DNA of 64,000 bases from Clostridiales bacterium. Lineage in GTDB: Bacteria; Bacillota; Clostridia; Lachnospirales; Lachnospiraceae. Both the position numbers and the translations under genes were made by a program. Of this stretch, positions 1 through 9,160 are shown piece by piece. Location: assembly GCA_018365455.1 (NCBI GenBank), contig JAGZJZ010000006.1:62001-126000 (forward strand). The letters are read 5' to 3'. The notes beneath the pieces were generated by a model. The model was not told where the DNA came from, did no database searches, and saw only the letters and a program-made list of their open reading frames with translations. The first letter of the stretch is position 1. Each line of letters begins with the position of its first letter.

Positions 1-1825
1 TCCGCTTCAGAAGCGGCGGGTTGTGTCCTGCATTGACATAGGTAAACAAGCCGCTGTCTATTTCCAGAATGCCCATCCAGGCAGTAACAAACATGCCGGC
101 CTGATTATTTTCACACAGCTGTTTGTTCACATTGGTAAATACATCGGAAGGTGCTTCCCCACTCTGGGTATGGTTTTTGATCAAAGTCTTGGCAATCACC
201 ATGAACAATGCAGCCGGAACTCCTTTGCCGGATACATCCGCCATCACTACCGCCAGATGATTATCATCCGTCAAAAAGAAATCATAGAAATCGCCTCCGA
301 CTTCTTTTGCCGGCTGCATCGTTGCATATACATTAAATTCTTTATGCTCCGGAAATGCGGGAAATATGCAGGGAAGCATACTTGCCTGGATCTGAGTTGC
401 CACATTCAGTTCTGCACCAATCCGCTCCTTTTCTGCTGTCACTGCCGTCAGATTCTTGATATATTCTTTTAGTTTTGATGTCATTTCCTGAAATGCATTG
501 GAAAGCTCTTCCGTCTCATCCCCTGTATGGATTTCCAGATTATATTCCAGATTGCCATCTCCCACCCCCTGTACTGCCTGGGTCACTCTCACAATGGGAT
601 CCGTTATTTTTTTGGAAACCGAAGTACTCAGGAAGAAGATTGCCAGCAATACAATCATGACTAATACGATTAAGATCACAAATACCATCCCGATATTCTG
701 GTTAATCTGGCTGATCGCCCCATTCGTCAGCTTCATAATACCGTCCTGGCTCTCAATCGCCGGAGCAATAACCTCCTCCTGTTCAATTACGGTTGCAAAG
801 CTCCAGCCCAGAGTCGTCAGCGGTTCATATGCCAGGTATACCTTTTTTTTATCTATGGTTACTTCTGCAATACCGCTTTCTCCTGCCACCATTTTCCCCA
901 CTGCATCTGCCAGTTCTTTATTTTCACTCTGACGAAGGTCTGTTACATGATCCGGGTCAGCACCTACCTCCCCGCTTTCCTTGGAAGAAATGTTAACCTT
1001 TCCACCGCTGTCGATTAAAAATGCATAACCGGATTTCCCTACTTCCGTATTCATTACCACATCATTGATATCCGTCAGGTAGGAGCCGACCCCGGCAACA
1101 CCCATGAATTCATCGCCTTCATAAAAAGGCTTTGCACAGATAATTGCCGATCCTCCTCCGTGAATGTCCTTAATGATGTCGGTAAAAATAAGCTTCTGTT
1201 CATCTACCGCTTTTTGATACCAGGGACGTAAAAAAGCTTCATATGGATTCGGCACTTCCGAACCTTCATCAAACTTTGCCGAAGAAATATAATCCGCCAT
1301 AATAACGATTCCTGATTTTGTGGCGACATAAGTTGAAGCTACTACCTCATCATGTCCGTTAATCTGCACCAGAATATCCTGGATGTTGGCTATTTTATGT
1401 ATTTCAAACTGAATCGCCGGATCGTTTTTATCCTTTACGGTGGAAGAAAACATCAACTGGGCAGTAAGGTTTGTATTTCCCTTTACCGGCTCCTGCACTG
1501 ACCGGTCCGGATATTCGTCCGGATTATCATAGATCGACGTCATGGTATCCGCTATGGTCTCCACATAAGTCTTCGTAAAATTGAATTTAGTCTCAATATA
1601 TTTCGCTTTTTCCTTGGCAACATCCGCAATTTTTTGTTTCGCCTGGCTGATCAGTGCCACTTTGGCGTCATCCCCCGCCTGGTGTCCCAGTTCTTTACTC
1701 GTCTGTACGGTGTGGGATTTCATGGAAAGCATTCCATAAACCGTTACCCCGCTGATGATCACAATTGCTGTCATTGCCACCAAAATCGTTGCAACCGTAA
1801 CCTTTTTCCTGATATTATGCTTCAT
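1..1825 (-). CDS. dCache-HAMP-PP2C (SpoIIE-type) phosphatase, 3' end outside window
   Basis: The open frame runs from ATG at 1825 through the window edge, so about 608 residues are present and the C-terminus is missing. Residues about 9-30 form a membrane segment, about 40-365 an extracellular dCache-like sensor, about 370-392 a second membrane segment, about 400-450 a HAMP linker. The PP2C/SpoIIE phosphatase domain follows, with metal-site motifs GGDFYDF (about 508) and ADVSGKG (about 528). Such proteins dephosphorylate an anti-anti-sigma (STAS) factor in response to an external signal. The start overlaps the stop of the upstream GNAT gene by 11 bp, which implies translational coupling. A ligand cannot be inferred. 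The STAS partner is not in the window and may lie beyond the left edge. Confidence 0.9.
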   Translation of the reverse strand, partial: MKHNIRKKVTVATILVAMTAIVIISGVTVYGMLSMKSHTVQTSKELGHQAGDDAKVALISQAKQKIADVAKEKAKYIETKFNFTKTYVETIADTMTSIYDNPDEYPDRSVQEPVKGNTNLTAQLMFSSTVKDKNDPAIQFEIHKIANIQDILVQINGHDEVVASTYVATKSGIVIMADYISSAKFDEGSEVPNPYEAFLRPWYQKAVDEQKLIFTDIIKDIHGGGSAIICAKPFYEGDEFMGVAGVGSYLTDINDVVMNTEVGKSGYAFLIDSGGKVNISSKESGEVGADPDHVTDLRQSENKELADAVGKMVAGESGIAEVTIDKKKVYLAYEPLTTLGWSFATVIEQEEVIAPAIESQDGIMKLTNGAISQINQNIGMVFVILIVLVMIVLLAIFFLSTSVSKKITDPIVRVTQAVQGVGDGNLEYNLEIHTGDETEELSNAFQEMTSKLKEYIKNLTAVTAEKERIGAELNVATQIQASMLPCIFPAFPEHKEFNVYATMQPAKEVGGDFYDFFLTDDNHLAVVMADVSGKGVPAALFMVIAKTLIKNHTQSGEAPSDVFTNVNKQLCENNQAGMFVTAWMGILEIDSGLFTYVNAGHNPPLLKR

Positions 1826-2900
1826 ACTTTCTGCCTCCCTTACCATAAAACTGCTGCCGTTCCTCATAAAATACTTCCACATACCGGCTCAGATCACGGA
1901 ACTCTTCCGTTAATACATAATCTTCAAAAACAATCGAAACCTTCAGAGGATTATGCATAACCATAAATTCATTTTCACTGCAGAGGGGCTTAAATCCTGC
2001 AAAAAAGAAGCCGTACTCTTTCAGCAGGTAATACCCGGCAATCGCTCCCGGATCATTTACATTCAGAAAGGCATTCAACGTAAAATGCGGCAGACTTCCG
2101 TACTCTTCCAATATCATCTCCACATACTCCTGCAGCCCTCTGCCCGTTCTATAGATCGTGATTGCCGCGCTGCTCTGTATCCAGTCAATGGTCTTCATAA
2201 CCTGGCAGGAAGCGTAACAGCTGTCCACCCAGTCTCCTTTATTTAACTTCCCCACATCAGGTACCTCTGCCAAACGGTAAGCCACCCCCAGCTTCTTATA
2301 CAGCCAACCGGTAAAACCCTTTTGCTCCGAAGGAATATACAAAGTCCCCGCATTCGTTTTATCCTTTGCAAGAATCTGGATCCCCTGTGAATGCTTGAGA
2401 TTCCTGCGCTTTTCATAGGATTGCTGTATCTTGCCCATATCGAATACTGAAAAAATAAAACCACAGCCAATCAGCCCCCTCATTCGCAATAACCGCTGGG
2501 ATATTGCGTGAAAAGTGACTGGAAGTGAATACACTGCCGAACAGGGCATCCCCTGCAGCAAAGTCATCCCATAATCAAACATATGCTCAGCCAGCCCATA
2601 CCCCCGGTATTCCTTTTTAAATATCTGCGTTGCGATCTCAATCATAAACTCATAGGGAAAAAACTTTTTCAAAATCATAATACCAGCCACTTCTTCCATA
2701 TCCGTGACCGCCACCAGAAAAACAATACTTCCCTCTCTGTGTTTTTCCCGAATAAATTCAGGACTATAGAAGTCTCTTTTGAAATAGGTATCCCCATACT
2801 CATCCCGGATGCACGCAATAACGCCATCAGCATCCCTGTCCTCTAACGTTCGTAAGGTAACTGCCAAACGTTCACCGGTATCTTTATGATATAATTGCAT
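1815..2900 (-). CDS. GNAT-type acetyltransferase-like protein, two-domain
   Basis: A 361-residue protein. Residues about 15-165 have a GNAT pattern, including an acetyl-CoA pyrophosphate-loop-like stretch KKEYRGYGLAEHMF near residue 95. The C-terminal half (about 175-361) has no family I recognise. It lies between a MATE-RsbW-like fusion upstream and a PP2C phosphatase downstream and overlaps the latter, so it probably acts in the same signalling module. Whether it acetylates a protein or a small molecule cannot be told. The ATG at 2900 follows a weak GGAG-type site. Family assignment is fairly safe, role is not. Confidence 0.8.
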   Translation of the reverse strand: MQLYHKDTGERLAVTLRTLEDRDADGVIACIRDEYGDTYFKRDFYSPEFIREKHREGSIVFLVAVTDMEEVAGIMILKKFFPYEFMIEIATQIFKKEYRGYGLAEHMFDYGMTLLQGMPCSAVYSLPVTFHAISQRLLRMRGLIGCGFIFSVFDMGKIQQSYEKRRNLKHSQGIQILAKDKTNAGTLYIPSEQKGFTGWLYKKLGVAYRLAEVPDVGKLNKGDWVDSCYASCQVMKTIDWIQSSAAITIYRTGRGLQEYVEMILEEYGSLPHFTLNAFLNVNDPGAIAGYYLLKEYGFFFAGFKPLCSENEFMVMHNPLKVSIVFEDYVLTEEFRDLSRYVEVFYEERQQFYGKGGRKYEA

Positions 2901-2941
2901 CTTTTCATCTGCTCCTTTCCATATGTACTTTCAGGCTTCGC

Positions 2942-2974
2942 GTTGCCATGTGATACCATGTGGTGCCATGTGAT
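2942..2974. repeat. Three 10-bp tandem repeats (CACATGGYAY on minus strand)
   Basis: On the minus strand the units CACATGGCAC, CACATGGTAT and CACATGGCAA lie head to tail between the stop of the MATE-ATPase gene and the start of the GNAT gene. The 10-bp period places each unit on the same helix face. It could be an operator or replication slippage. Confidence 0.6.
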
Positions 2975-2979
2975 CAAAT

Positions 2980-4758
2980 CTATACCGTCTTAATTACAAT
3001 CGTAAGATTATTGACGCCAAATGTTCGATTAAATGATACCTGTTCCGCCTTTTTCACAATAAGCCGTATTCCAAGACTGTCATCCGCCAATACTCCATTT
3101 CCAGCCTGTTCTTTCTTTTTCTCGTAATACAAAACAGGGTCAAAAATCTTTCCTCCATTTCGCATGCGGAGCACTACCGTTCCCGGCATTACAAAAATGC
3201 GAATATCCACATACTGCATTTCATTTTCTTCAAAACAATGGTCAAAAATAATAACCAGCATTTCTTCTAATGATAAACTGAGCATCATTGCCGTTTTCCC
3301 ATCCAGCCGGTTTTCTTTACAAAAGGTATTGATTTTTACAGAAGCATTCACAGCCTCTTCCACTTCATTGGGCACTGAAAATGATAGATATTTTCCCTTG
3401 TCCTCATAGGTTTGGTCCAATAAGTACAACCCGGAAAATTTGTTGTTTTTGATACGCACAACCCCCACCCACATGAGCATCACAAGAAAAGCTGCTGCTT
3501 CCGCAAGAATAAAGCAAGACCACACTCCCATTAAATAACCTGCTCCCGAAAAGAGCATTGCAAAAACAGTAACAAAGCCAAACGCCCGGAAAAATGTAAC
3601 CACATTAGCCAGCAGATTTCTTCCGGTTGTAAAGAAAAGAAAAATAAATATATTATTAATCATGGAAAAAACAAGGCTGACAGCATAGCCAACCAGAGCT
3701 GCTGCACAAATCCCAAGAACATCCCCCTCCTGAATACCAAACAACCGGCAGATTTGCTGTGGAAAAATCACCAGTACCATCGTTACAGCCAGAATCATAC
3801 CGATACCGCTTTGAAACGCCATTTTCATCGTCGTTCGAATACTGGTGTTGTCTTTTTCTCCGTAAAACACCCCGATCAGGGGTGTTATCGTTTGTGAAAC
3901 CCCTGAGATAACAGCTGTAATGAAGCTTCCCACCGTAGCTGTCATTGCAAAAGCAGTAATGGCATCATTTCCAAATGCCCGAAATAAAATCCAGTTTAAA
4001 ACCATGGTCCGAATAATATTACAGAAGTTATTTAGAGCCATCGAACTGCCTGTAACCACAATTTCCTTTATGCTTTTCCACACCTGAAACGGCTTCTTCA
4101 GGGGAAAACAGCGGTTGGGAAACCTTAAAAACAGGAAACCCGCAATGTCCGCAATCGCCGTACTTAAAACAGAAGCAAATGCCATTCCACCCATCCCCAA
4201 TTGAAACACCAATAGGAATACCAGATCCAGCACGACATTTAAGACCGCCATTAACATAAACATCACGACACCCATCCGGGGCCGCCCGCTCACCCTCAAA
4301 AAGTTAAACGGAAAATACATCAGAACAACCGACACTCCCCCAGACATCATAACGAAAGCATAGTCATAAGCCATCTGGTACAAGTCCTCCCGGGCACCCA
4401 GCCCATGAACAATTTCCGGCAGAAAAACCAATCCGGGAATTGTCACCAGCAGACCTGCCGCCAGAGACAAAATCAACGCCAGAGAAGCCATATTATCACA
4501 GCTCTTACGATCCTCTTTCCCAATATAAACCGATGCATTTGCCGCTGCCCCTACACTGATCAGAGATCCTAAAGTCATAAATGTAAAATATACCGGTTTT
4601 ACCAGATTAAGTGCCGCCAATCCTTTCTCTCCTATAAAATTACCAATAATTATACTGTCAATTAAGACCGTAATCGTAGTTCCAAGAAGCGCCAGAATCG
4701 ATGGAATCAGATAAGTCCGGAAAATGGATCGAATAAAAAAGTCATTATTTTTTTCCAT
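2980..4758 (-). CDS. MATE transporter fused to RsbW/SpoIIAB-like ATPase domain
   Basis: Residues 1-440 form a 12-helix MATE (multi-antimicrobial extrusion) transporter. Residues about 460-592 form a HATPase_c_2 domain of the anti-sigma-factor kinase type: N-box-like LSLEEMLVIIFDH, G1-like MRNGGKIFDP, and SLGIRLI. The longest frame opens at a TTG at 4803, but that lies inside a TATAAT box. I chose ATG 4758, which has GGGGA upstream. A transporter joined to a partner-switching kinase domain, beside a PP2C phosphatase, suggests transport state is linked to sigma-factor signalling. That link is inference. The G1 box lacks the canonical DxGxG, so kinase activity is uncertain. Confidence 0.85.
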   Translation of the reverse strand: MEKNNDFFIRSIFRTYLIPSILALLGTTITVLIDSIIIGNFIGEKGLAALNLVKPVYFTFMTLGSLISVGAAANASVYIGKEDRKSCDNMASLALILSLAAGLLVTIPGLVFLPEIVHGLGAREDLYQMAYDYAFVMMSGGVSVVLMYFPFNFLRVSGRPRMGVVMFMLMAVLNVVLDLVFLLVFQLGMGGMAFASVLSTAIADIAGFLFLRFPNRCFPLKKPFQVWKSIKEIVVTGSSMALNNFCNIIRTMVLNWILFRAFGNDAITAFAMTATVGSFITAVISGVSQTITPLIGVFYGEKDNTSIRTTMKMAFQSGIGMILAVTMVLVIFPQQICRLFGIQEGDVLGICAAALVGYAVSLVFSMINNIFIFLFFTTGRNLLANVVTFFRAFGFVTVFAMLFSGAGYLMGVWSCFILAEAAAFLVMLMWVGVVRIKNNKFSGLYLLDQTYEDKGKYLSFSVPNEVEEAVNASVKINTFCKENRLDGKTAMMLSLSLEEMLVIIFDHCFEENEMQYVDIRIFVMPGTVVLRMRNGGKIFDPVLYYEKKKEQAGNGVLADDSLGIRLIVKKAEQVSFNRTFGVNNLTIVIKTV

Positions 4759-4794
4759 ATCAATATTTCCCCAAATTAAATTCAATCTAATAAT

Positions 4795-4860
4795 ATTATA
4801 CAAGAAAGGACCTTCTGCCTAATTACCATTTACCACGAAAGTGCGCTATTTACCATGTAA
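4795..4860 (-). promoter_or_regulatory. Promoter of the MATE-ATPase gene with TGGTAA repeats
   Basis: TATAAT sits at 4800-4795 (minus). No good -35 is visible 17 bp upstream. Three copies of TGGTAA (plus strand TTACCA at 4823-4828, 4830-4835, 4850-4855) lie just upstream, a likely activator or repressor site. This promoter argues against the longer TTG start. Confidence 0.45.
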
Positions 4861-4882
4861 TAAACGGAAGGAAGCAATGCAT

Positions 4883-4930
4883 AAAAAAAACCAGGCATAT
4901 ATGATAATTGGATATCATATATGCCTGGTT
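4883..4930 (-). terminator. Intrinsic terminator after the nuclease gene
   Basis: An 18-bp perfect inverted repeat (4889-4906 with 4913-4930, 6-nt loop) is followed on the minus strand by eight T. On the plus strand it is followed by ATTTTTT, so it may work both ways. Confidence 0.9.
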
Positions 4931-4959
4931 CTGAATTTTTTGTTTTTTAACTTGCTTAA

Positions 4960-5613
4960 TCATAAAATTTTAGGTTGATGGATTATAATATGAATCTTTT
5001 TACCAGCAACCGCATTTTCGTAAGTATTTATAAATGCTTCTCTGTTTTTAATAATTTTTTCCTTATCATATTTAAAAAAATAAATATTGTCTGCATGATA
5101 ATGTACCATGTCTGACGCAATTTCTTCCATAAGCTTTTTTTGATTCATACTGGTATTGGAACATTTAATTTCAACTACTGTATCTAATTCCTGTATCCAG
5201 ATGTCACTCCTTACCATAGCATAGCCCGTGTCTTCACAAACTTCAGTTCTGGCAGTCACAAAGAATAATCTTATGATAGAAAATAAAATGTGCTGCACGT
5301 CATATTCATTTCCTATTCTTAATATATTCAACTGTTCTCTTTTTATTGTGGCTCTTTTATCTGGATCTTTTTCATAAAACGATTCTATAAATAAATAAAA
5401 CTGATTTAAAATTCTTTGTAACAATTCATGTTCTGCTGTATTATCAATAATATGACTGTTTTTCTTCTCCATACTACTTTTTGATATATCCTTTAAATAT
5501 TCTATGACTCTGAATTTTGCTTCCTTCATATTTTTTTCGGTATCGTTTTTAGAAAAATCATTTATCATAAATTCCGCTTTTTCCTTAATACTCTTTCGTA
5601 TTTCCATTGACAC
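4960..5613 (-). CDS. PD-(D/E)XK nuclease, second gene of a putative defence pair
   Basis: A 217-residue protein. Around residues 104-150 it has the pattern YDVQHILFSIIRLFF, then RSDIWIQELDTVVEIKCS, giving catalytic D137 and E148-x-K150 of a restriction-endonuclease fold. This layout recalls the DpnII/MboI-like REase domains found with STAND or AAA ATPases in antiphage genes. The N-terminal 90 residues are charged and helical and not recognised. GTG at 5613 is preceded by GGCAGG at good spacing; an ATG two codons later is an alternative. It lies 22 bp after the ATPase gene. The pair is visibly AT-richer than its neighbours, which suits horizontal gain. Target unknown. Confidence 0.8.
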   Translation of the reverse strand: MSMEIRKSIKEKAEFMINDFSKNDTEKNMKEAKFRVIEYLKDISKSSMEKKNSHIIDNTAEHELLQRILNQFYLFIESFYEKDPDKRATIKREQLNILRIGNEYDVQHILFSIIRLFFVTARTEVCEDTGYAMVRSDIWIQELDTVVEIKCSNTSMNQKKLMEEIASDMVHYHADNIYFFKYDKEKIIKNREAFINTYENAVAGKKIHIIIHQPKIL

Positions 5614-5635
5614 ATTTCATCCTGCCATATTACCA

Positions 5636-6832
5636 TCATCTTCTCCCCCATCTTAAATAGAATAAAAATAAAGGATCTAAAATATAGACCTTGCCATCTT
5701 TCCATTCTAATACCCGGTAAATATCTTCCCTTTCAGCCAGTATACTTTGAAGTTTGCCGAGATGGTCTTTCACCGCCTGTTTATCTGGTTTCTCTCCGCC
5801 ATTTTGGATTAAACCGTCTATTCTTTCTTTGATTAAATCAAAATCCAATTCCATTATAGGTGGATTATTAGCCAGGGATTCAACGATTAAAGCATACAAA
5901 TCCATTTCCTCTCCATCTGCCGTTCTGAAAATCTTACGTTTTTTACCTCTTGGATTAGGCCCTTTACACATTACATCTACCACATTTTTATATTCAAAGT
6001 TAACAGTAGTAAAACGATATGCCGTTTCCAGTATATCTTCTTCCACACAATAGACCATTTCTTCTCTGTCTTCCAATAAAGTACAGATACTAAGGCATAT
6101 ATATTGCATAAGCTGTGGTGATGTAAGACTTTCAATAGCAATTTTGTTGGCAATATCTTCTGTAATTTCCATATGGAGTTCTTTAAATCCTTTTATAGCG
6201 ATCTCCTTTAATTCATCCCTTTTCCAGGTATCAATATTTATCAGACTTAGTCGGCCTGATAAATCAGCATTTTGTCTGATTGCATCGTCTGCACGGTGAG
6301 TTAAAGAAACTACAACTGCTTTAAATTCCCTTCTAATGGCATCTTTTAATTGCTGGGCTATCTTAAGCTGCATATCTTTGTTTGCATAATGAAAGTTATC
6401 CAGTACAAGGACCTTTCCCTTCTCTCTATAAAATTCAATTACTTTATCTTTTGTAAGTGTATATTTTTCTAACTTTTTGTACTGCTCTTCACTACTGCCA
6501 CCTAATAACTTTTTACCTTTTGTAAATTCCCCTGCATAGGGCAATTCAGCCTTAGCGGCAATAACTTCCCAGAAATTTCTATCGTCATAAAAATCTGCGC
6601 CGGATACTTCTACAATATTGTCAAATCCAATCACCTTTTCACATAAAATGGTTTTTCCCATTTTTGACGGACCCACAATGGATGTTAAACATCCCGAAAT
6701 CTTTAATGCTTGTCTCAACCTTAATTCATAAGAAATATTAGGTGATTCAAATTCTCTGGACACATATGTATGATTTGGAAATGCTCCTGGTTTAAATACT
6801 TCTTCCGACTTTAAATTTTGTATCTTTAACAT
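5636..6832 (-). CDS. P-loop (archaeal-ATPase/STAND-like) ATPase, first gene of a putative defence pair
   Basis: A 398-residue protein. Walker A GPSKMGKT is at 54-61, Walker B VLVLDN at about 140-146 (Asn follows the Asp), and a sensor-like VVVSLTHRADD comes later. A helical region follows, then a winged-helix-like end with YILDPLFLFYLRW. That last motif recalls archaeal-type ATPases whose C-terminal partner domain is a PD-(D/E)XK nuclease. Here the nuclease is the next gene. The frame is open from 6862, but GGAGG sits 8 nt before ATG 6832, so I use that start. A candidate -10 lies at 6872-6877. Likely role: sensing or powering the nuclease. This is inferred from domains and pairing. Confidence 0.8.
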   Translation of the reverse strand: MLKIQNLKSEEVFKPGAFPNHTYVSREFESPNISYELRLRQALKISGCLTSIVGPSKMGKTILCEKVIGFDNIVEVSGADFYDDRNFWEVIAAKAELPYAGEFTKGKKLLGGSSEEQYKKLEKYTLTKDKVIEFYREKGKVLVLDNFHYANKDMQLKIAQQLKDAIRREFKAVVVSLTHRADDAIRQNADLSGRLSLINIDTWKRDELKEIAIKGFKELHMEITEDIANKIAIESLTSPQLMQYICLSICTLLEDREEMVYCVEEDILETAYRFTTVNFEYKNVVDVMCKGPNPRGKKRKIFRTADGEEMDLYALIVESLANNPPIMELDFDLIKERIDGLIQNGGEKPDKQAVKDHLGKLQSILAEREDIYRVLEWKDGKVYILDPLFLFYLRWGRR

Positions 6833-6930
6833 AAAAATACACCTCCAGCGTATATTATCCATTTTTTAATGATTATAACATAATTTTAACCATTTTTATA
6901 TAATTTAAAGCAATTTAATCTTATTTACTC

Positions 6931-6970
6931 AAAAAAATCCCGTACCATGACCACTTCCCTCATGATACGG
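6931..6970 (-). terminator. Intrinsic terminator after GH42 gene
   Basis: Stem 6940-6950 with 6960-6970 (one mismatch), followed on the minus strand by ATTTTTTT. It ends the beta-galactosidase transcript before the defence pair. Confidence 0.85.
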
Positions 6971-7017
6971 AATCCACAAACATCTCTTTATTCCTTTCAG
7001 CCAAATTCTTAACTTCT

Positions 7018-9036
7018 CTATTTTTTCAACACAATCGACCCAAACGGACTAATTTCCTGCGTCTCTTCCCAATCACCGGCGAACACCTTAAATTCATCCG
7101 GCAATTCCAGCTTCACCCTCTCAGGATTAAAGTTTTGCACAAACAAATACACAGATGTATCCGAGTTACGGGCAGTAACTTCAATTCCTTTTGGCACTTT
7201 CTTCATATACCTGGTAAGATGTACGTCTTCCCCTATGTGTCTGCATAATTCACTGCAGAAATCCTGTTCTGCGTCTGTGCATACATAGTAGGCTTTACCT
7301 TTACCGAAACGGTTGCAGGTCAATGCCGGATATCCTTTATAGAAGTCCTGTTCATATTTGGCCAGTACCTCCGCTGTTGATACCTTCACCAGGTCACATA
7401 GATGACGGCACTCATAAGTTCCTTCCCCTGAAGTTTCTATTTGCCCTGTTATCTTGACCTGATTCTTCTCATTGTCATACAATCCGTCGATCTCCATACT
7501 GCGCAGTCCCAGTACGTCCATTAAACCATAAGGAGTTCCGCCAAGATAGCAGCGGTCTGTTTCATCCACAATGCCGGACCAGAAAGTCATGATAAAATGT
7601 CCGCCATTTTCCACAAATCTGCGGATTTTATCGGCAAACGCTTCCCGGTACAGATAGAGCATTGGTGCCGCTACCACTTTATAACTATCCAGATTCTGCC
7701 CGCTGCCGATTACATCTACATTTATCCCCTGCTCCCGAAATGCACGGTAATATTTCTGAACAGTTTCTTTGTAATAAAGCCCCTGGTTCCTGGGACCCTG
7801 GGCATCTTCCATCGCCCATTTATTCTCCCAGTCATAGATAACCGCTGCTTCCGAAACCGTATCGGTACTGCAGATTTCACTGATTTCTTCCAGTGCGTTT
7901 CCCACATCTGTTACCTCACGGAAGACCCTGGTATCATTCCCGCCATAATGGTCGATCACTGCACCGTGGAATTTCTCGGATGCCCCGCGGCTCTGGCGGA
8001 TCTGAAAATATAGCACGCTGTCCGAACCATGGGCAACCGCCTGGAGAGACGAGAGCTGATGCATCCCCGGTTTCTTCAGTTTGCTGACCTTCTGCCAGTT
8101 GGTTGCACTGGGGCAGGATTCCATCAATAAAAATGGTTTCTTTTGTACACAACGAAGCAAATCATGCATCATTGCTGTATCCGTAGCCGTCACCGCTTCC
8201 TCTTCCTTATGCCATGTGGGATAAGAATCCCAGGAAAGGACATCCACCACGTCGGAAAACTTAGCATAATCCAGTTCATTATAATAATACATACAGTTTA
8301 CCGTTGTAGGAATCTGTGAACCGGTCTTACGGATAGCCGCTGCTTCCGCTTTTATAAAATCAATGGTCTGATGGGTAACAAACCGCTTCCAGTCCAGATT
8401 CAATCCATGGAGCTGCATCTCTCCTCTTGGTGAAGGGCTTTCGATCTGGTGGAAATCCTGATAAATATGACTCCAAAAGGTAGTGCTCCACCGACGGTTC
8501 AATTCATCGATTGTTTTATATTTTTCCAGGAGCCATTTTCTGAATGCTTCCTGGCAGAGCGGACAATGACAGTCCCCGCCATATTCATTCGATAGATGCC
8601 ACAGTATCACGCCTGGATGGGCACCGAAGCGTTTCCCCAGCTCCTGATTCATGATGCTGACTTTTTCACGGTAAATGGGGGAAGTATAGCAGTGATTATG
8701 GCGTCCTCCAAAGAGATTGCGCTGACGGTTTTCATCCACCCGAAGCACCTCCGGATATTGATCCGCCATCCATTTAGGTCTTGCACCGGAAGGCGTTGCC
8801 AGAATGACATTAATTCCATTCTGATACAACCGGTCAATGATTTCTTCCATCCACTGAAACCGAAAGACACCTTCTTCCGGCTCCAGAACCGCCCAGGAAA
8901 ATACGCCCAGGGTTACAGTATTTATTTTCGCTTTTTTCATATACTGAATATCTTTTGCCAGAATCTCCGGAGCGTCCAGCCATTGTTCCGGGTTGTAGTC
9001 TCCACCATGCAAAAGTCCTTCTATGTTAAAATTCAT
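7018..9036 (-). CDS. GH42 beta-galactosidase
   Basis: A 672-residue cytoplasmic glycosidase (no signal peptide) with family GH42 order: TIM barrel (about 1-385), trimerisation domain, small beta domain. Acid/base Glu is in LSNEYGG (about 151), nucleophile Glu in LLMESCPS (about 306). The Cys cluster CHCPLC (about 156-161) matches the zinc site of clostridial and bacillary GH42 enzymes. Likely releases galactose from short beta-galactosides brought in by transport. A TTG precedes the ATG at 9036; I chose the ATG, with AGGGG 10 nt upstream. It is a single-gene unit with its own promoter and terminator. Confidence 0.93.
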   Translation of the reverse strand: MNFNIEGLLHGGDYNPEQWLDAPEILAKDIQYMKKAKINTVTLGVFSWAVLEPEEGVFRFQWMEEIIDRLYQNGINVILATPSGARPKWMADQYPEVLRVDENRQRNLFGGRHNHCYTSPIYREKVSIMNQELGKRFGAHPGVILWHLSNEYGGDCHCPLCQEAFRKWLLEKYKTIDELNRRWSTTFWSHIYQDFHQIESPSPRGEMQLHGLNLDWKRFVTHQTIDFIKAEAAAIRKTGSQIPTTVNCMYYYNELDYAKFSDVVDVLSWDSYPTWHKEEEAVTATDTAMMHDLLRCVQKKPFLLMESCPSATNWQKVSKLKKPGMHQLSSLQAVAHGSDSVLYFQIRQSRGASEKFHGAVIDHYGGNDTRVFREVTDVGNALEEISEICSTDTVSEAAVIYDWENKWAMEDAQGPRNQGLYYKETVQKYYRAFREQGINVDVIGSGQNLDSYKVVAAPMLYLYREAFADKIRRFVENGGHFIMTFWSGIVDETDRCYLGGTPYGLMDVLGLRSMEIDGLYDNEKNQVKITGQIETSGEGTYECRHLCDLVKVSTAEVLAKYEQDFYKGYPALTCNRFGKGKAYYVCTDAEQDFCSELCRHIGEDVHLTRYMKKVPKGIEVTARNSDTSVYLFVQNFNPERVKLELPDEFKVFAGDWEETQEISPFGSIVLKK

Positions 9037-9077
9037 CAATTTTATTCCCCTTCCTTTGTATGCATTGTCTTAACACA

Positions 9078-9107
9078 ATATTAACCTTAGATACAGGGGA
9101 GCGTCAA
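9078..9107 (-). promoter_or_regulatory. Promoter of the GH42 gene
   Basis: TTGACG (9107-9102), 18-bp spacer, TAATAT (9083-9078) on the minus strand, about 40 bp before the start codon. Confidence 0.5.
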
Positions 9108-9160
9108 TACATTTTTTTATCGTTTCATTTATACATTTTTGTAATATTCCATTACCATTA

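Noticed and set aside
2942..2974. CRISPR-like array
   Set aside because: Units are only 10 bp and contiguous, with no spacers; no cas genes in the window.
4759..4803. TTG start for the MATE-ATPase protein
   Set aside because: It lies on the TATAAT promoter box and lacks a ribosome site.
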